Assembly (NCBI GenBank): GCA_910577675.1
Contig: CAJTOR010000001.1
Location: 1-64,000, forward strand
Direction: 5' to 3'
Source of the DNA: an uncultured Lachnospiraceae bacterium
Lineage (GTDB): Bacteria > Bacillota > Clostridia > Lachnospirales > Lachnospiraceae
Length of the DNA: 64,000 nucleotides
Part shown: in pieces, positions 32,045 to 40,800 of the stretch
Numbering within the stretch: the first letter of the stretch is position 1
Layout: each line of letters begins with the position of its first letter
The notes under the pieces: model-generated
What the model was told of the DNA's origin: nothing
The model's database searches: none
The model's input: the letters and a program-made list of their open reading frames with translations, nothing else
Made by a program: the position numbers and the translations under genes

Positions 32045-32982
32045 TATATCTCCCCCATCCCCTTATTATGTGCATCCATCCTGCCCCCCACCAGACTGAT
32101 ATAATAGCTTTCAAGACTCTCATCGCGCTCCTGCATCGACTGTACATTACATCCCTTTTTCGAGAGTGCCAGAATAAGTTCAGAGGCATTGACCTGTGCA
32201 TAGATATCCGCCTCTTTTTCTGACAGAACCTGATACTGCGCGCCAAACTCATCCAGGACACAGGCAAGTGCAGCCGTATCAGTTACCGAGATCCTAATGC
32301 ACTTGCGGCAGGACTTTTCAAGTTCTTTTGCACTTACTTCTTTTAACATCCTCCCACCGTCAATAAAGCCATAATGCGTTGCCAGTTTTTCAAGTTCATT
32401 AAGAATATGGCTGGAAAGTAACACTGTGATCTGCCTGTCGCGAGAGAGGCGCAGAATCAGTTCGCGGATTTCCACAATGCCCTGCGGGTCAAGCCCGTTG
32501 GTCGGTTCATCAAGCATAAGGAAGTCCGGGTTTCCAGCAAGTGCAACCGCAATCCCCAGGCGCTGGCGCATACCGAGCGAAAAATGTCCTGCTTTCTTCT
32601 TTCCAACCCCAGGAAGCCCGACTAATAAAAGCAGCTCTTCTATCCCCTCAAATGTCGGCATCCCAAGAATCCGGTACTGCATTTTCAAATTGTCTTCTGC
32701 GGACATATCAAGATAGAGTGACGGCGTTTCCACCACCGCCCCCATGCGCCTGCGCGCCTGTATTATCTCCCTGCTCCCTCCCTTAGTGCCATACAGGGTA
32801 AAATCGCCCGCATCCGGCTTTTGCAGACCGCAGATAATGCGGATAAAAGTAGTTTTCCCCGCGCCGTTCTTTCCAACCAGACCATAGATTGCCCCTCTGG
32901 GGACATTCAGATCAAACCCGTTTAAAACCTTATAATGTCCGTACTGCTTGTACAATGCATTTGCTGAAAGAATGTATTCCAT
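32044..32982 (-). CDS. ABC transporter ATP-binding protein
   Basis: A 312-residue ATPase. Walker A GLVGKNGAGKTTFIR, Q-loop, signature FSLGMRQRLGIAVAL, Walker B FLMLDEPTNGLDPQG and the H-loop LLSSHI are all intact. The C-terminal 90 residues (VTDTAALACVLDEFGAQYQV) form the regulatory extension typical of BcrA/NatA-type proteins. AGAGGGAA precedes the ATG. It heads a transcription unit with two permeases and the histidine kinase. The 425-base region upstream holds a MITE and a response-regulator box array. Confidence 0.93.
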   Translation of the reverse strand: MEYILSANALYKQYGHYKVLNGFDLNVPRGAIYGLVGKNGAGKTTFIRIICGLQKPDAGDFTLYGTKGGSREIIQARRRMGAVVETPSLYLDMSAEDNLKMQYRILGMPTFEGIEELLLLVGLPGVGKKKAGHFSLGMRQRLGIAVALAGNPDFLMLDEPTNGLDPQGIVEIRELILRLSRDRQITVLLSSHILNELEKLATHYGFIDGGRMLKEVSAKELEKSCRKCIRISVTDTAALACVLDEFGAQYQVLSEKEADIYAQVNASELILALSKKGCNVQSMQERDESLESYYISLVGGRMDAHNKGMGEI

Positions 32983-33011
32983 TTCCCTCTCCTTTCAAAA
33001 ACTGACTTTAA

Positions 33012-33199
33012 TAGGTGATTGCGAAACTCTGAAAGCCGCATAAAACCTAACTTTTTTAAGCTTTCCTTTTGCAACTCTCCTCACTAAAATTTTGACTTTT
33101 ATATCCATTTTGCACAACTTTTTAGCTTAGTCGATTCATTTCAAGTTCGTTTCTATACAAAGTGCATAAATTTTTGTCAGTTAGTTTCGCAATCGCCTA
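33012..33199. mobile_element. MITE, 188 bp, with 17-bp terminal inverted repeats
   Basis: The ends TAGGTGATTGCGAAACT (33012-33028) and 33183-33199 are inverted copies with one mismatch. Outside them lies a perfect direct repeat, AACTGACTTTAA (33000-33011 and 33199-33210), interpreted as the target duplication (11-12 bp). The inside is AT-rich and non-coding. It lies in the leader of the ABC operon. Confidence 0.85.
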
Positions 33200-33283
33200 A
33201 CTGACTTTAACCCAAGACCCGCGCACTGGACTCAGATCGGACAGCTCTCGCTGCATATTTCCTTGTCCGTGTGCATTAAAAAC

Positions 33284-33298
33284 GGGGCAGACAGCCCC
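33284..33298 (-). terminator. possible attenuator in the ABC operon leader
   Basis: On the minus strand GGGGC-TGTCT-GCCCC is followed by GTTTTTAA. The stem is only 5 bp, so termination would be partial. Confidence 0.35.
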
Positions 33299-33325
33299 AA
33301 AGGTCTTAAAATCTTTACAGTTTAT

Positions 33326-33382
33326 ATTGTACAATAAAAAGGTAAAGAAAGCGGTAAAGGGAATGGTAAAGAAAGTGTAAAG
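33326..33382 (-). promoter_or_regulatory. ABC operon promoter region with four OmpR-type half-sites
   Basis: GGTAAAG occurs at 33341, 33353 and 33365 and TGTAAAG at 33376, spaced 12, 12 and 11 bases (CTTTACC/CTTTACA on the transcribed strand). A -10-like TACAAT (33331-33326) follows with no good -35. Direct repeats with about one-turn spacing are typical of OmpR/PhoB-family binding. Confidence 0.7.
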
Positions 33383-33407
33383 ATTTCAGATTCCAGACGG
33401 ATCTAAA

Positions 33408-34064
33408 TTATTTTAGCCTCTTTAACTTAAAACCGATACCCCAGACGGTTTCAATCGATTCATTTCCCCCTGCCTCGCGCAGTTTTCTGCGCAGGTTGCT
33501 GATATGCACTTTCAGGGAACTTTCCGTGCAGTCCGGTGTGTCCCTTGCAATCTCTTCAAGCATGATATGCTTTGCAATTACTTGTGCCGGGTTTTGTATC
33601 AACAGTTTTATAATGGCGTATTCCGTGCGGGTCAGCCGGATTTCTTTTCCACCACAATAAAAATTTTTTGTAACGGGATCAATTTTCAGCTCCCCAAAGG
33701 TGAAAGAACATGTTTTCTTATTTTTCAGCGCGATTTTAATTCTGGCAAGCAGCTCCCTCACATCAAAAGGTTTTGTGATATAATCCACCGCCCCGGAATT
33801 TAACAGCTCCACTCTGCTGTCCACATCCGCCTTTGCGCTGACTACGATTACAGGGAAAGCAGAAAGTTTATCAAGTAATTCTTCGCCGGAAAACCCCGGA
33901 AGCATCAGGTCAAGCAAAACCAGGTCGGGTTCATTTTCTGCAATCACAAACAAAGCCTCCGTCCCCGAATATGACCTCGATACGGCATATCCCTCTTTTG
34001 TAAGCACCCGGGCAACCATATCCCCAATATGTAAATCATCTTCAATAATTAAAATATGCTCCAT
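33408..34064 (-). CDS. OmpR-family response regulator
   Basis: A 218-residue regulator. The receiver domain shows ILIIEDD, the phospho-acceptor D in LVLLDLMLPG, and a conserved Lys in DYITKPFDVREL; the C-terminal winged helix has LTRTEYAIIKLLIQNPAQVI and ESSLKVHISNLRRKLRE followed by VWGIGFKL. The start is ATG 34064; the earlier TTG at 34073 places GGAG only 3 bases away. Its ATG overlaps the stop of a phosphatase remnant (TGATG), hinting at former coupling. It is upstream of, and presumably controls, the ABC/kinase unit through the GTAAAG array. Confidence 0.93.
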   Translation of the reverse strand: MEHILIIEDDLHIGDMVARVLTKEGYAVSRSYSGTEALFVIAENEPDLVLLDLMLPGFSGEELLDKLSAFPVIVVSAKADVDSRVELLNSGAVDYITKPFDVRELLARIKIALKNKKTCSFTFGELKIDPVTKNFYCGGKEIRLTRTEYAIIKLLIQNPAQVIAKHIMLEEIARDTPDCTESSLKVHISNLRRKLREAGGNESIETVWGIGFKLKRLK

Positions 34065-34252
34065 CAAAAACAATACTCCACAACTTCACAATTTTTTATT
34101 CCGTGTGCCGCAAATTCCTTATTCCCCATATCAAAAAAATAGGAATGCACTATTCTGATATGCCTTGCTGTTTCCGCGGCGCGCGAAAGAGGGGAATAAA
34201 GAATTTCATCGATCTTCATATTTTGCGGCAGCAGGGGAAAAACTTTCCCCAT
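34064..34252 (-). pseudogene. histidine phosphatase (phosphoglycerate mutase-like) remnant
   Basis: The frame reads PQNMKIDEILYSPLSRAAET followed by ARHI, matching the middle of histidine phosphatases, and then jumps to a C-terminus-like segment, HSYFFDMGNKEF and GIKNCEVVEYCF. The N-terminal RHG motif and most of the core are absent. This is best read as an internally deleted, N-terminally truncated gene squeezed between clpP and the response regulator. Its stop codon overlaps the regulator ATG. Confidence 0.65.
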
Positions 34253-34253
34253 C

Positions 34254-35063
34254 CTATTTTGAGTTGTCGATAAGCGCGTGCAATTTCTGCATTGCATCCT
34301 TTATCCCGCCAACCTCATCAATCAGCCCGCAGTCCACCGCTTCCTGCCCGACCAATATCGTGCCGAGATCTTTTGTAAGCATACCCGTGTTCATCATCAT
34401 ACTCTCAAGCTTTTCCTTTGGCGCGCCGCTGTGCCCTGCCACAAACCCCAAAATCCGATCCTGTATCCGCTTAAAATAATCGTAGGTCTGTTTAGCGCCG
34501 ATCACCGTGCCGCTCATGCGCACAGGATGGATAATCATTGTGCCGCTCGGGACAATGTAGGAATAATCCGTTGCCACGGCAAGGGGGACACCGATGGAAT
34601 GCCCCCCTCCAAGCACCAGGGAAACGCTCGGTTTCCCAAGTGTGGTTATCATCTCCGCAATCGCAAGTCCACTCTCCACATCGCCGCCCACCGTATTTAA
34701 AAGCACCAAAAGCCCGTCCACCTCGGTGCTGTCCGCAATCGCTGCAAGCTGCGGCAGGACATGCTCATATTTCGTTGTTTTCTGGCTGGAATTCAGATTC
34801 TCATGCCCCTCAATCTCACCGATAATCGAGAGCAGGTGGATTTTATGGTGCGCGTTATTTTCATCCAGGGTCACCTGACCATAATCCGAAATTTTCTGGT
34901 CGCGCTTCTCATCCTTTTCCCGCTTCTCATCGGATTTGGAATTTCTTCCGTTTGATACCCCATCATCCGGTAATATATTATCTGTATTATTGCTACCGTT
35001 AATGTTTTCATCTTCCATATCCGAAACGGCGGATATCCCCTCTTTCCAGGTCGCTGTATTCAT
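34254..35063 (-). CDS. TepA/YmfB-like ClpP family serine protease
   Basis: A 269-residue protein. The first 75 residues are acidic and disordered; the ClpP-like domain follows with HLLSIIGEIEG, VLLNTVGGDVESGLAIAEMI, GGGHSIGVPLAVATDYSYIV (likely nucleophilic Ser in GGHS) and GTMIIHPVRMSGTVIG (His), then GLIDEVGGIKDAM. This is the TepA branch of Firmicutes ClpP paralogues, associated with spore or translocation functions in Bacillus, not the housekeeping ClpP. The start at 35063 has GGAGG 7 bases upstream and is preferred to upstream frames. It ends 2 bases before the phosphatase remnant's first in-frame ATG. Confidence 0.88.
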   Translation of the reverse strand: MNTATWKEGISAVSDMEDENINGSNNTDNILPDDGVSNGRNSKSDEKREKDEKRDQKISDYGQVTLDENNAHHKIHLLSIIGEIEGHENLNSSQKTTKYEHVLPQLAAIADSTEVDGLLVLLNTVGGDVESGLAIAEMITTLGKPSVSLVLGGGHSIGVPLAVATDYSYIVPSGTMIIHPVRMSGTVIGAKQTYDYFKRIQDRILGFVAGHSGAPKEKLESMMMNTGMLTKDLGTILVGQEAVDCGLIDEVGGIKDAMQKLHALIDNSK

Positions 35064-35205
35064 ATATTCCTCCATTTTTTGTTTATTCCAACAATATTTT
35101 AGCAAAGATTTATTTTTATAGTTTATTGCTATAAAAAACAGGATTCTCTTTACGAATACAGCCATTATCTGCAATAATCTTTAATAATATACCGGGATAT
35201 TCTTT

Positions 35206-35994
35206 TTACCACTCATTCACATTTGGCCTTGGCACTCTCCACCATTGTTCAAAATCCGCCGTATACCGCGATAAGACATTGCTGAGATCCGAAGGTATCT
35301 CAAAACGAAGAATTTTAAACGAATATTCGACAAAAGCTTTTACATCTTCAATGTCCTGGGAGCGCGCTGCCACCTTTCCAAGACTGACCAGCCTATCCGT
35401 CTGTGCCGAAATCCGCGCAACAAAATCCTCAAGCCTTCTGTTGCACGGGAACAATATCTCATTTTCCTGCAAAACCATGCGGTATATGCTGTAAATAACT
35501 TCCCCCACAGCGTGGAGCTTCATATATCCATCCACCGGGCATCCCTGCAGGAAATAGTAATAATTAAGCCAAAAATCCGCATAGAAGGAAAGCATTTTAT
35601 CCTCTTTTTCCTGTTTCTGGAATACCGGGATTCTTTCCACAAGCCCCGGAATTTCATTATCCTTCGTAAAAAGCACCCTGGCTTTAAGGAATGCATTCCT
35701 TGTCGGTTCACTCCCCTTTTCTGCCGCATCTGCCAAAAATTCCTTTGTCATATATTTCACATCAAAGTACCCGCCCTCATAGGTGCAATACCCATGTATT
35801 GTTTCCACCGTGGTATGGTTCTTTACCCGCAGCGCATAATCTTTATCCGTAACCACCACCATCGCATCCAAGTCGGAGTCCGGGCGCTCACATCCCTTTG
35901 CCACGGAACCGCCAAAGATTAAGGCGATCACTTCCTCTCGGTCAGAAAAATAGTTTTTCAGATTTTCTAATGATTCTTCATGATGCTTGTACAT
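35206..35994 (-). CDS. nucleotidyltransferase-domain protein
   Basis: A 262-residue protein with the polymerase-beta-like NT motif GGSVAKG followed by DSDLDAMVVV near residues 29-50, carrying the metal-binding Asp pair. The remainder is helical (SFYADFWLNYYYFLQGCPVD region) and resembles kanamycin-type or unassigned NTases. No partner toxin or antitoxin gene is adjacent, and a HEPN partner was not seen. GAGGTGAAA lies 5-6 bases upstream of the ATG. Nucleotidylation of a small molecule or RNA is possible, but the substrate is unknown. Confidence 0.8.
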   Translation of the reverse strand: MYKHHEESLENLKNYFSDREEVIALIFGGSVAKGCERPDSDLDAMVVVTDKDYALRVKNHTTVETIHGYCTYEGGYFDVKYMTKEFLADAAEKGSEPTRNAFLKARVLFTKDNEIPGLVERIPVFQKQEKEDKMLSFYADFWLNYYYFLQGCPVDGYMKLHAVGEVIYSIYRMVLQENEILFPCNRRLEDFVARISAQTDRLVSLGKVAARSQDIEDVKAFVEYSFKILRFEIPSDLSNVLSRYTADFEQWWRVPRPNVNEW

Positions 35995-36022
35995 AATTTC
36001 ACCTCATTTTTTTATGATTTCA

Positions 36023-36044
36023 GGAAAACCCCCTATGGTTTTCC
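36023..36044. terminator. possible weak terminator
   Basis: GGAAAACC and GGTTTTCC (36023-36030 with 36037-36044) form an 8-bp hairpin in the 74-base gap after the AAA/PD-(D/E)XK gene. No proper U-run follows on the minus strand. Confidence 0.35.
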
Positions 36045-36068
36045 ACATTTTTGTAATAATTTATTTGA

Positions 36069-37760
36069 TTACCCGATAAGAACCTTTTTTCCCTGAAATG
36101 CAAACCCATATTTGCGGATGTGCTCGAAAGGGATACCCTCCGCTAAAAGGCTTTCAGCATAATTCATTTTTTCGATCTGCTGCAATGCAATTTTTACTGT
36201 ATCTTTTAAAGTTTCTTCTTCCTCATCATCAAATACTTTAAATTCAATTATTATTGCAGGATCTTTTTGGCTGTCCCGTTTGGGTTTTAACATCACGTCA
36301 TATCGCCCGAAACCGCTTTCACGGTTTGATGTGACTGTATAGCGGTCAGCCAAATCCACCATCAGTCCCAATACAAACCCATGATAGAATCGTTCAGGTT
36401 CCAAGGTCTTCGAAGGACGTTTCCCCGTATCAAAATAACTGAATGTGGTTAGTGCAATCTCGTTCATATAGCGGTTCATTGACTTTTTATCATCGATGAG
36501 GAGTGCTTTAATAAAATCGTTATAATGCGCGTCCGGGTTTTTAAACCAGCCTTTTATCATTGTTTTAAACATCCGTTTCACTTCATTGTTGGTAAGTTTT
36601 AAATAATATTCGCGGTCTTCTGCTTCAGGAGGCAGCAATAATTTGTCCACCCTCAAATAACCGCTGGCCAGCAGAAGACTCCAAATAGCGGATTCATCCT
36701 GCCCTAACTGGTCAAAAACAATCTGTTCATCAATCTGGGTATGGAGTACACCATCTTTTAATAAATCTTCCATGGTTCGTTTTACATTTGTATTCCCTTT
36801 TTGGATTAATATACTTATAAGGTCGTTGCTGCTGGTATTTGCCCAGTAAGTGCCAAAAATTTTCTTATCAAGGAAATTGGTAATAGACCATGGATTATAG
36901 ATATCAGTCCGGTTTCCAAATGTAAATCCATTATACCAGTTCCTGACCTCTGCTTCTTGATTTGAAAGACCAAATTCAGACAGGGCACTTATAACTTCCT
37001 TTTGGGTAAAACCAAAAGAATCCGCATATTTTTCAGAAGTCGTTGTCACAACTTCAAGATTGTTAAGATCTGAAAAAACAGATTCCTTACTAACTCTTGT
37101 AATCCCCGTCATAATTGCCCGTTCCATATAAGGATTTGTTTTAAATGTAAAATTAAACAAACTTCTTGTAAAAGAAACAAGTTCCTCCCAGTAACCACCC
37201 CGATAGGCCTCCTGCATCGGTGTGTCATACTCGTCTAAAAGGATAATCACTTTCTTTCTGTAATAGCGCTGCATAAAAATGCAAAGCTTATGCAGGGAAA
37301 TAGCCATATTTGTTTCGGGTTTGATTTCACATACATGGTCAAAATATTCTGATTCTGGTTTGACCAGAAGACCACTATCCTTCAAAAAAATATTGCGGAT
37401 GTATAGTTCAGAAATAATTTGATAAATTTGACCTATCGCTTCGCTATAAGTATTTCCTTTTACCCCAGCAAAAGAGAGACTTATTACAGGATAAGTTCCC
37501 TGCAAGTCTTGATATTTTTTCTTCTTCCATATTGCAAGTCCTGAAAATAACTCACCCTGACCGGCATATTCCTTGGAAAAGAATCGCTCTAACATATTTA
37601 TGGCAAGTGTTTTGCCAAAGCGTCTGGGACGGGTGAGCAAGGTAACACTGTCCATATTCTCCCACCATTCCCTGATAAAATCCGTTTTATCTACATAAAA
37701 GCAATGTTTTGAAATAATAGTTTCAAAATCCTGGCTTCCCATTGCTATCGTCCTTGCCAT
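36069..37760 (-). CDS. AAA-ATPase-like / PD-(D/E)XK nuclease superfamily protein
   Basis: A 563-residue protein of the AAA-ATPase_like plus DUF1703 type. The N-terminal signature IISKHCFYVDKTDFI precedes the Walker A-like RPRRFGKTLAINML; the Walker B-like VIILLDEYDTPMQEA follows. The C-terminal nuclease-like core shows GRYDVMLKPK and PAIIIEFKVFD (D...ExK). Such proteins are abundant and variable in gut Clostridia and Bacteroidetes; their function is not established. It lies between the polC operon and the nucleotidyltransferase gene with a 72-base spacer after polC, probably an accessory insertion. Confidence 0.88.
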   Translation of the reverse strand: MARTIAMGSQDFETIISKHCFYVDKTDFIREWWENMDSVTLLTRPRRFGKTLAINMLERFFSKEYAGQGELFSGLAIWKKKKYQDLQGTYPVISLSFAGVKGNTYSEAIGQIYQIISELYIRNIFLKDSGLLVKPESEYFDHVCEIKPETNMAISLHKLCIFMQRYYRKKVIILLDEYDTPMQEAYRGGYWEELVSFTRSLFNFTFKTNPYMERAIMTGITRVSKESVFSDLNNLEVVTTTSEKYADSFGFTQKEVISALSEFGLSNQEAEVRNWYNGFTFGNRTDIYNPWSITNFLDKKIFGTYWANTSSNDLISILIQKGNTNVKRTMEDLLKDGVLHTQIDEQIVFDQLGQDESAIWSLLLASGYLRVDKLLLPPEAEDREYYLKLTNNEVKRMFKTMIKGWFKNPDAHYNDFIKALLIDDKKSMNRYMNEIALTTFSYFDTGKRPSKTLEPERFYHGFVLGLMVDLADRYTVTSNRESGFGRYDVMLKPKRDSQKDPAIIIEFKVFDDEEEETLKDTVKIALQQIEKMNYAESLLAEGIPFEHIRKYGFAFQGKKVLIG

Positions 37761-37832
37761 TCCATCCCCCTATTCCGGTTCCAGATTCCAATAAGATACC
37801 AAAAGTAATAAGCGATTAGTTGGACACTATAA

Positions 37833-40800
37833 TCATGCCCCCAAAAAATCGAGCAGCGATATCTGGTTCGAGATCGGGATATCCCCGAGGAGCCCCAGTT
37901 CCGCCATCTTGTCACAGTTTGTCTGGCTGACCTTGCAGCGGTCGCGGAAGTCCTCGCGGGATAGGAAGGGTCCAAAGGCAACCGCCTCCACAATCTGATC
38001 CGCTGCTTTATCGCCAAGCCCTTCAATTGTTGAAAGGCACGGCATAATCTTTTTATCACTTACAATCTGGAACGCATGGGCTTTTACTTTAAACAGGTCA
38101 ATCGGCTCAAATTCATAGCCCCTGGCATACATCTCCTCGACCAGTTTCATATCCTTGTAAGTATCCTCCTCCTTCTGTGAGAGCTTCTCCTTAAAATCCG
38201 AGGAATTCATGCGCCTTTTATATTCTGCCATATGCATGCGCAGCCGCTCCTTGCCAAGGCACATCAGCTCGTAATTAAACGCGGAGGCTCGGATACTGAA
38301 ATACGCCGCATAGTAGGCAAGCGGATAATACACCTTAAAATACGCGATGCGGAATGCCATCATAACATAGGCGCAGGCATGTGCCTTAGGGAACATATAT
38401 TTAATGCGCCTGCAAGACCAGATATACCAGTCCGGCACACCATGGGAAAGCATTTCAGCCTCCATTTCATCCGTCACACCCTTGCCCTTCCTCACACTCT
38501 CCATAATCTTAAACGCATGCCCGTTCTCAATTCCCATCTGGATCAGATAGGTCATAATATCATCGCGCGTGCAAATTGCAGTGGAAAGCGTACAGGTTCC
38601 TTCCTGGATCAGTGTCTGGGTATTATTAAGCCACACGTCAGTCCCGTGCGAAAGCCCGGAAATGCGGATCATGTCGGAAAAACTCTGCGGTCTTGTATCG
38701 CGCAGCATCTGCATAACAAAGTCCGTGCCAAGTTCCGGAAGACCCAGCGAACCGAGGTCGCAGCCGCTGATATCCGCCGGTGTAATCCCGAGTGCCTCGG
38801 TCGATGCAAAGAGGGAGATAACCTTCGGGTCATCCATGCGGATCTTTTTCGCATCGATCCCTGTAAAATCCTCAAGCACCTTAATCATGGTCGGATCATC
38901 GTGCCCGAGTATATCAAGTTTTAACAGGTTGTGGTCAATGGAGTGGTATTCAAAATGGGTTGTCACAATCTTCGTGGTGGTATCATTTGCAGGGTGCTGA
39001 AGCGGCGTAAAAGAATTGATATCCTCGCCGTGCGGGAGCACGACAATGCCGCCCGGATGCTGCCCGGTCGAGCGGCGAACCCCGGTACAGCCGAGCGCAA
39101 TGCGCTCCATCTCCGCCGGGCGCTGGTGTTTCTCATGCTCCTCATTGTATTTTTTTACATAGCCAAACGCCGTTTTATCCGCAACCGTGCCGATGGTACC
39201 CGCGCGGAAGGTATGCCCCGCCCCGAAAATCACCTCCGTGTACTCATGCGCCTTGCTCTGGTACTCGCCGGAGAAATTCAGGTCGATATCCGGTTCCTTG
39301 TCCCCGTTAAACCCGAGGAAGGTTTCAAATGGGATATTGTGCCCGTCCTTTATTAACATCTGTCCACATTGCGGACAGACGCGGTCGGGCATATCGCAGC
39401 CGCAGCTCATCGCGTAAGGCTTTACTGCTTCCGAATCGAAATCCGCATAATGGCATTTCTCGCAGTAGTAATGCGGCGGCAGCGGGTTGACTTCCGTGAT
39501 ACCGGACATGGTCGCGACAAAGGAGGAACCAACCGAGCCTCGCGATCCCACTAAATAGCCGTCCTCATTCGATTTCCACACCAGTTTCTGCGCGATAATA
39601 TACATAACCGCAAAACCGTTTTTAATAATTGAGTTTAACTCATGTTCCAAACGCCCTTCAACCTGCGGCGGGAGCTTTGGCCCGTAGATTGCGTGCGCCT
39701 TATCATAGCAGATGTTTCGCAGGGTTTCGTCGGAGTTTGGAATAACCGGCGCGCACTTGTCCGGTCGCACCGGGGATATCTTTTCCACCATATCCATAAT
39801 CCTGCGTGGGTTTGTTATAACTAACTCCTCCGCTTTTTCTGTTGAGAGATAGCGGAACTCATTTAACATCTCCTCCGTTGTGCGCAGAAAAAGCGGTGCC
39901 TGGTTATCCGCATCCTTAAAACCCTTGGAATTCATGATAATGCGGCGGTAAACTTCGTCTTCCGGATTTAAAAAATGTACGTCGCAGGTTGCCACAACCA
40001 GCTTGTTATACTGCTCGCCCAGCGAGATAATTTTTTTGTTGATCGCAATCAGGTCATCCTCCGACTGCACCGCGGTTGTTTTCGGGTCTTCGACCATAAA
40101 GCGGTTGTTTCCAAGCGGCTGTATCTCATAGTAGTCATAAAATTCACACAGGCGGTTAATCTCGTCCGCGGATTCCCCCCGCAAGATCGCCTGGTAAAGT
40201 TCCCCCGCCTCGCAGGCGGAACCCACAATCAGTCCCTCCCGGTACTTTTTCAACATACTTTTCGGGATGCGCGGGGAGCGCTGGAAATACTCTAGATGCG
40301 AGGCGGAAACCATGCGGTAGAGATTGATCCTGCCAATGTCGTTTCGGCACAGGAGTATGGTATGGTACGGGCGCATTTTCTTGATAATATCCGGTGCAAT
40401 CTCCGCGCGTTCATTAATGTCGTGCAGGGTTTTGTAACCGAGCCCTTCCATCATCTGTAAAAATTTTACATATATTTCCGCAGTGCACCCTGCATCATCC
40501 ACTGCACGGTGATGGTTTTCAAGGGAAACCGAAAGTTCCTTTGCCACCGTATCAAGTTTGAAATTATGCAGTTCCGGCAGCAGGACACGGGCAAGACCGA
40601 CGGTATCCACAATTGTATAGTCCGCAGGAAGGTTCAGGTCGCGGGCATTTTTGGCAATAAAACCAGTGTCAAACCGCGCGTTGTGCGCCACAAGGATACA
40701 TCCCTCACAGAAAGCTAAGAATTTTGGCAGCACAATATCTATGGTATCCGCGCCCATCACCATCTCATCCGTGATGCTTGTCAGCTTCTCAATCTCGAAA

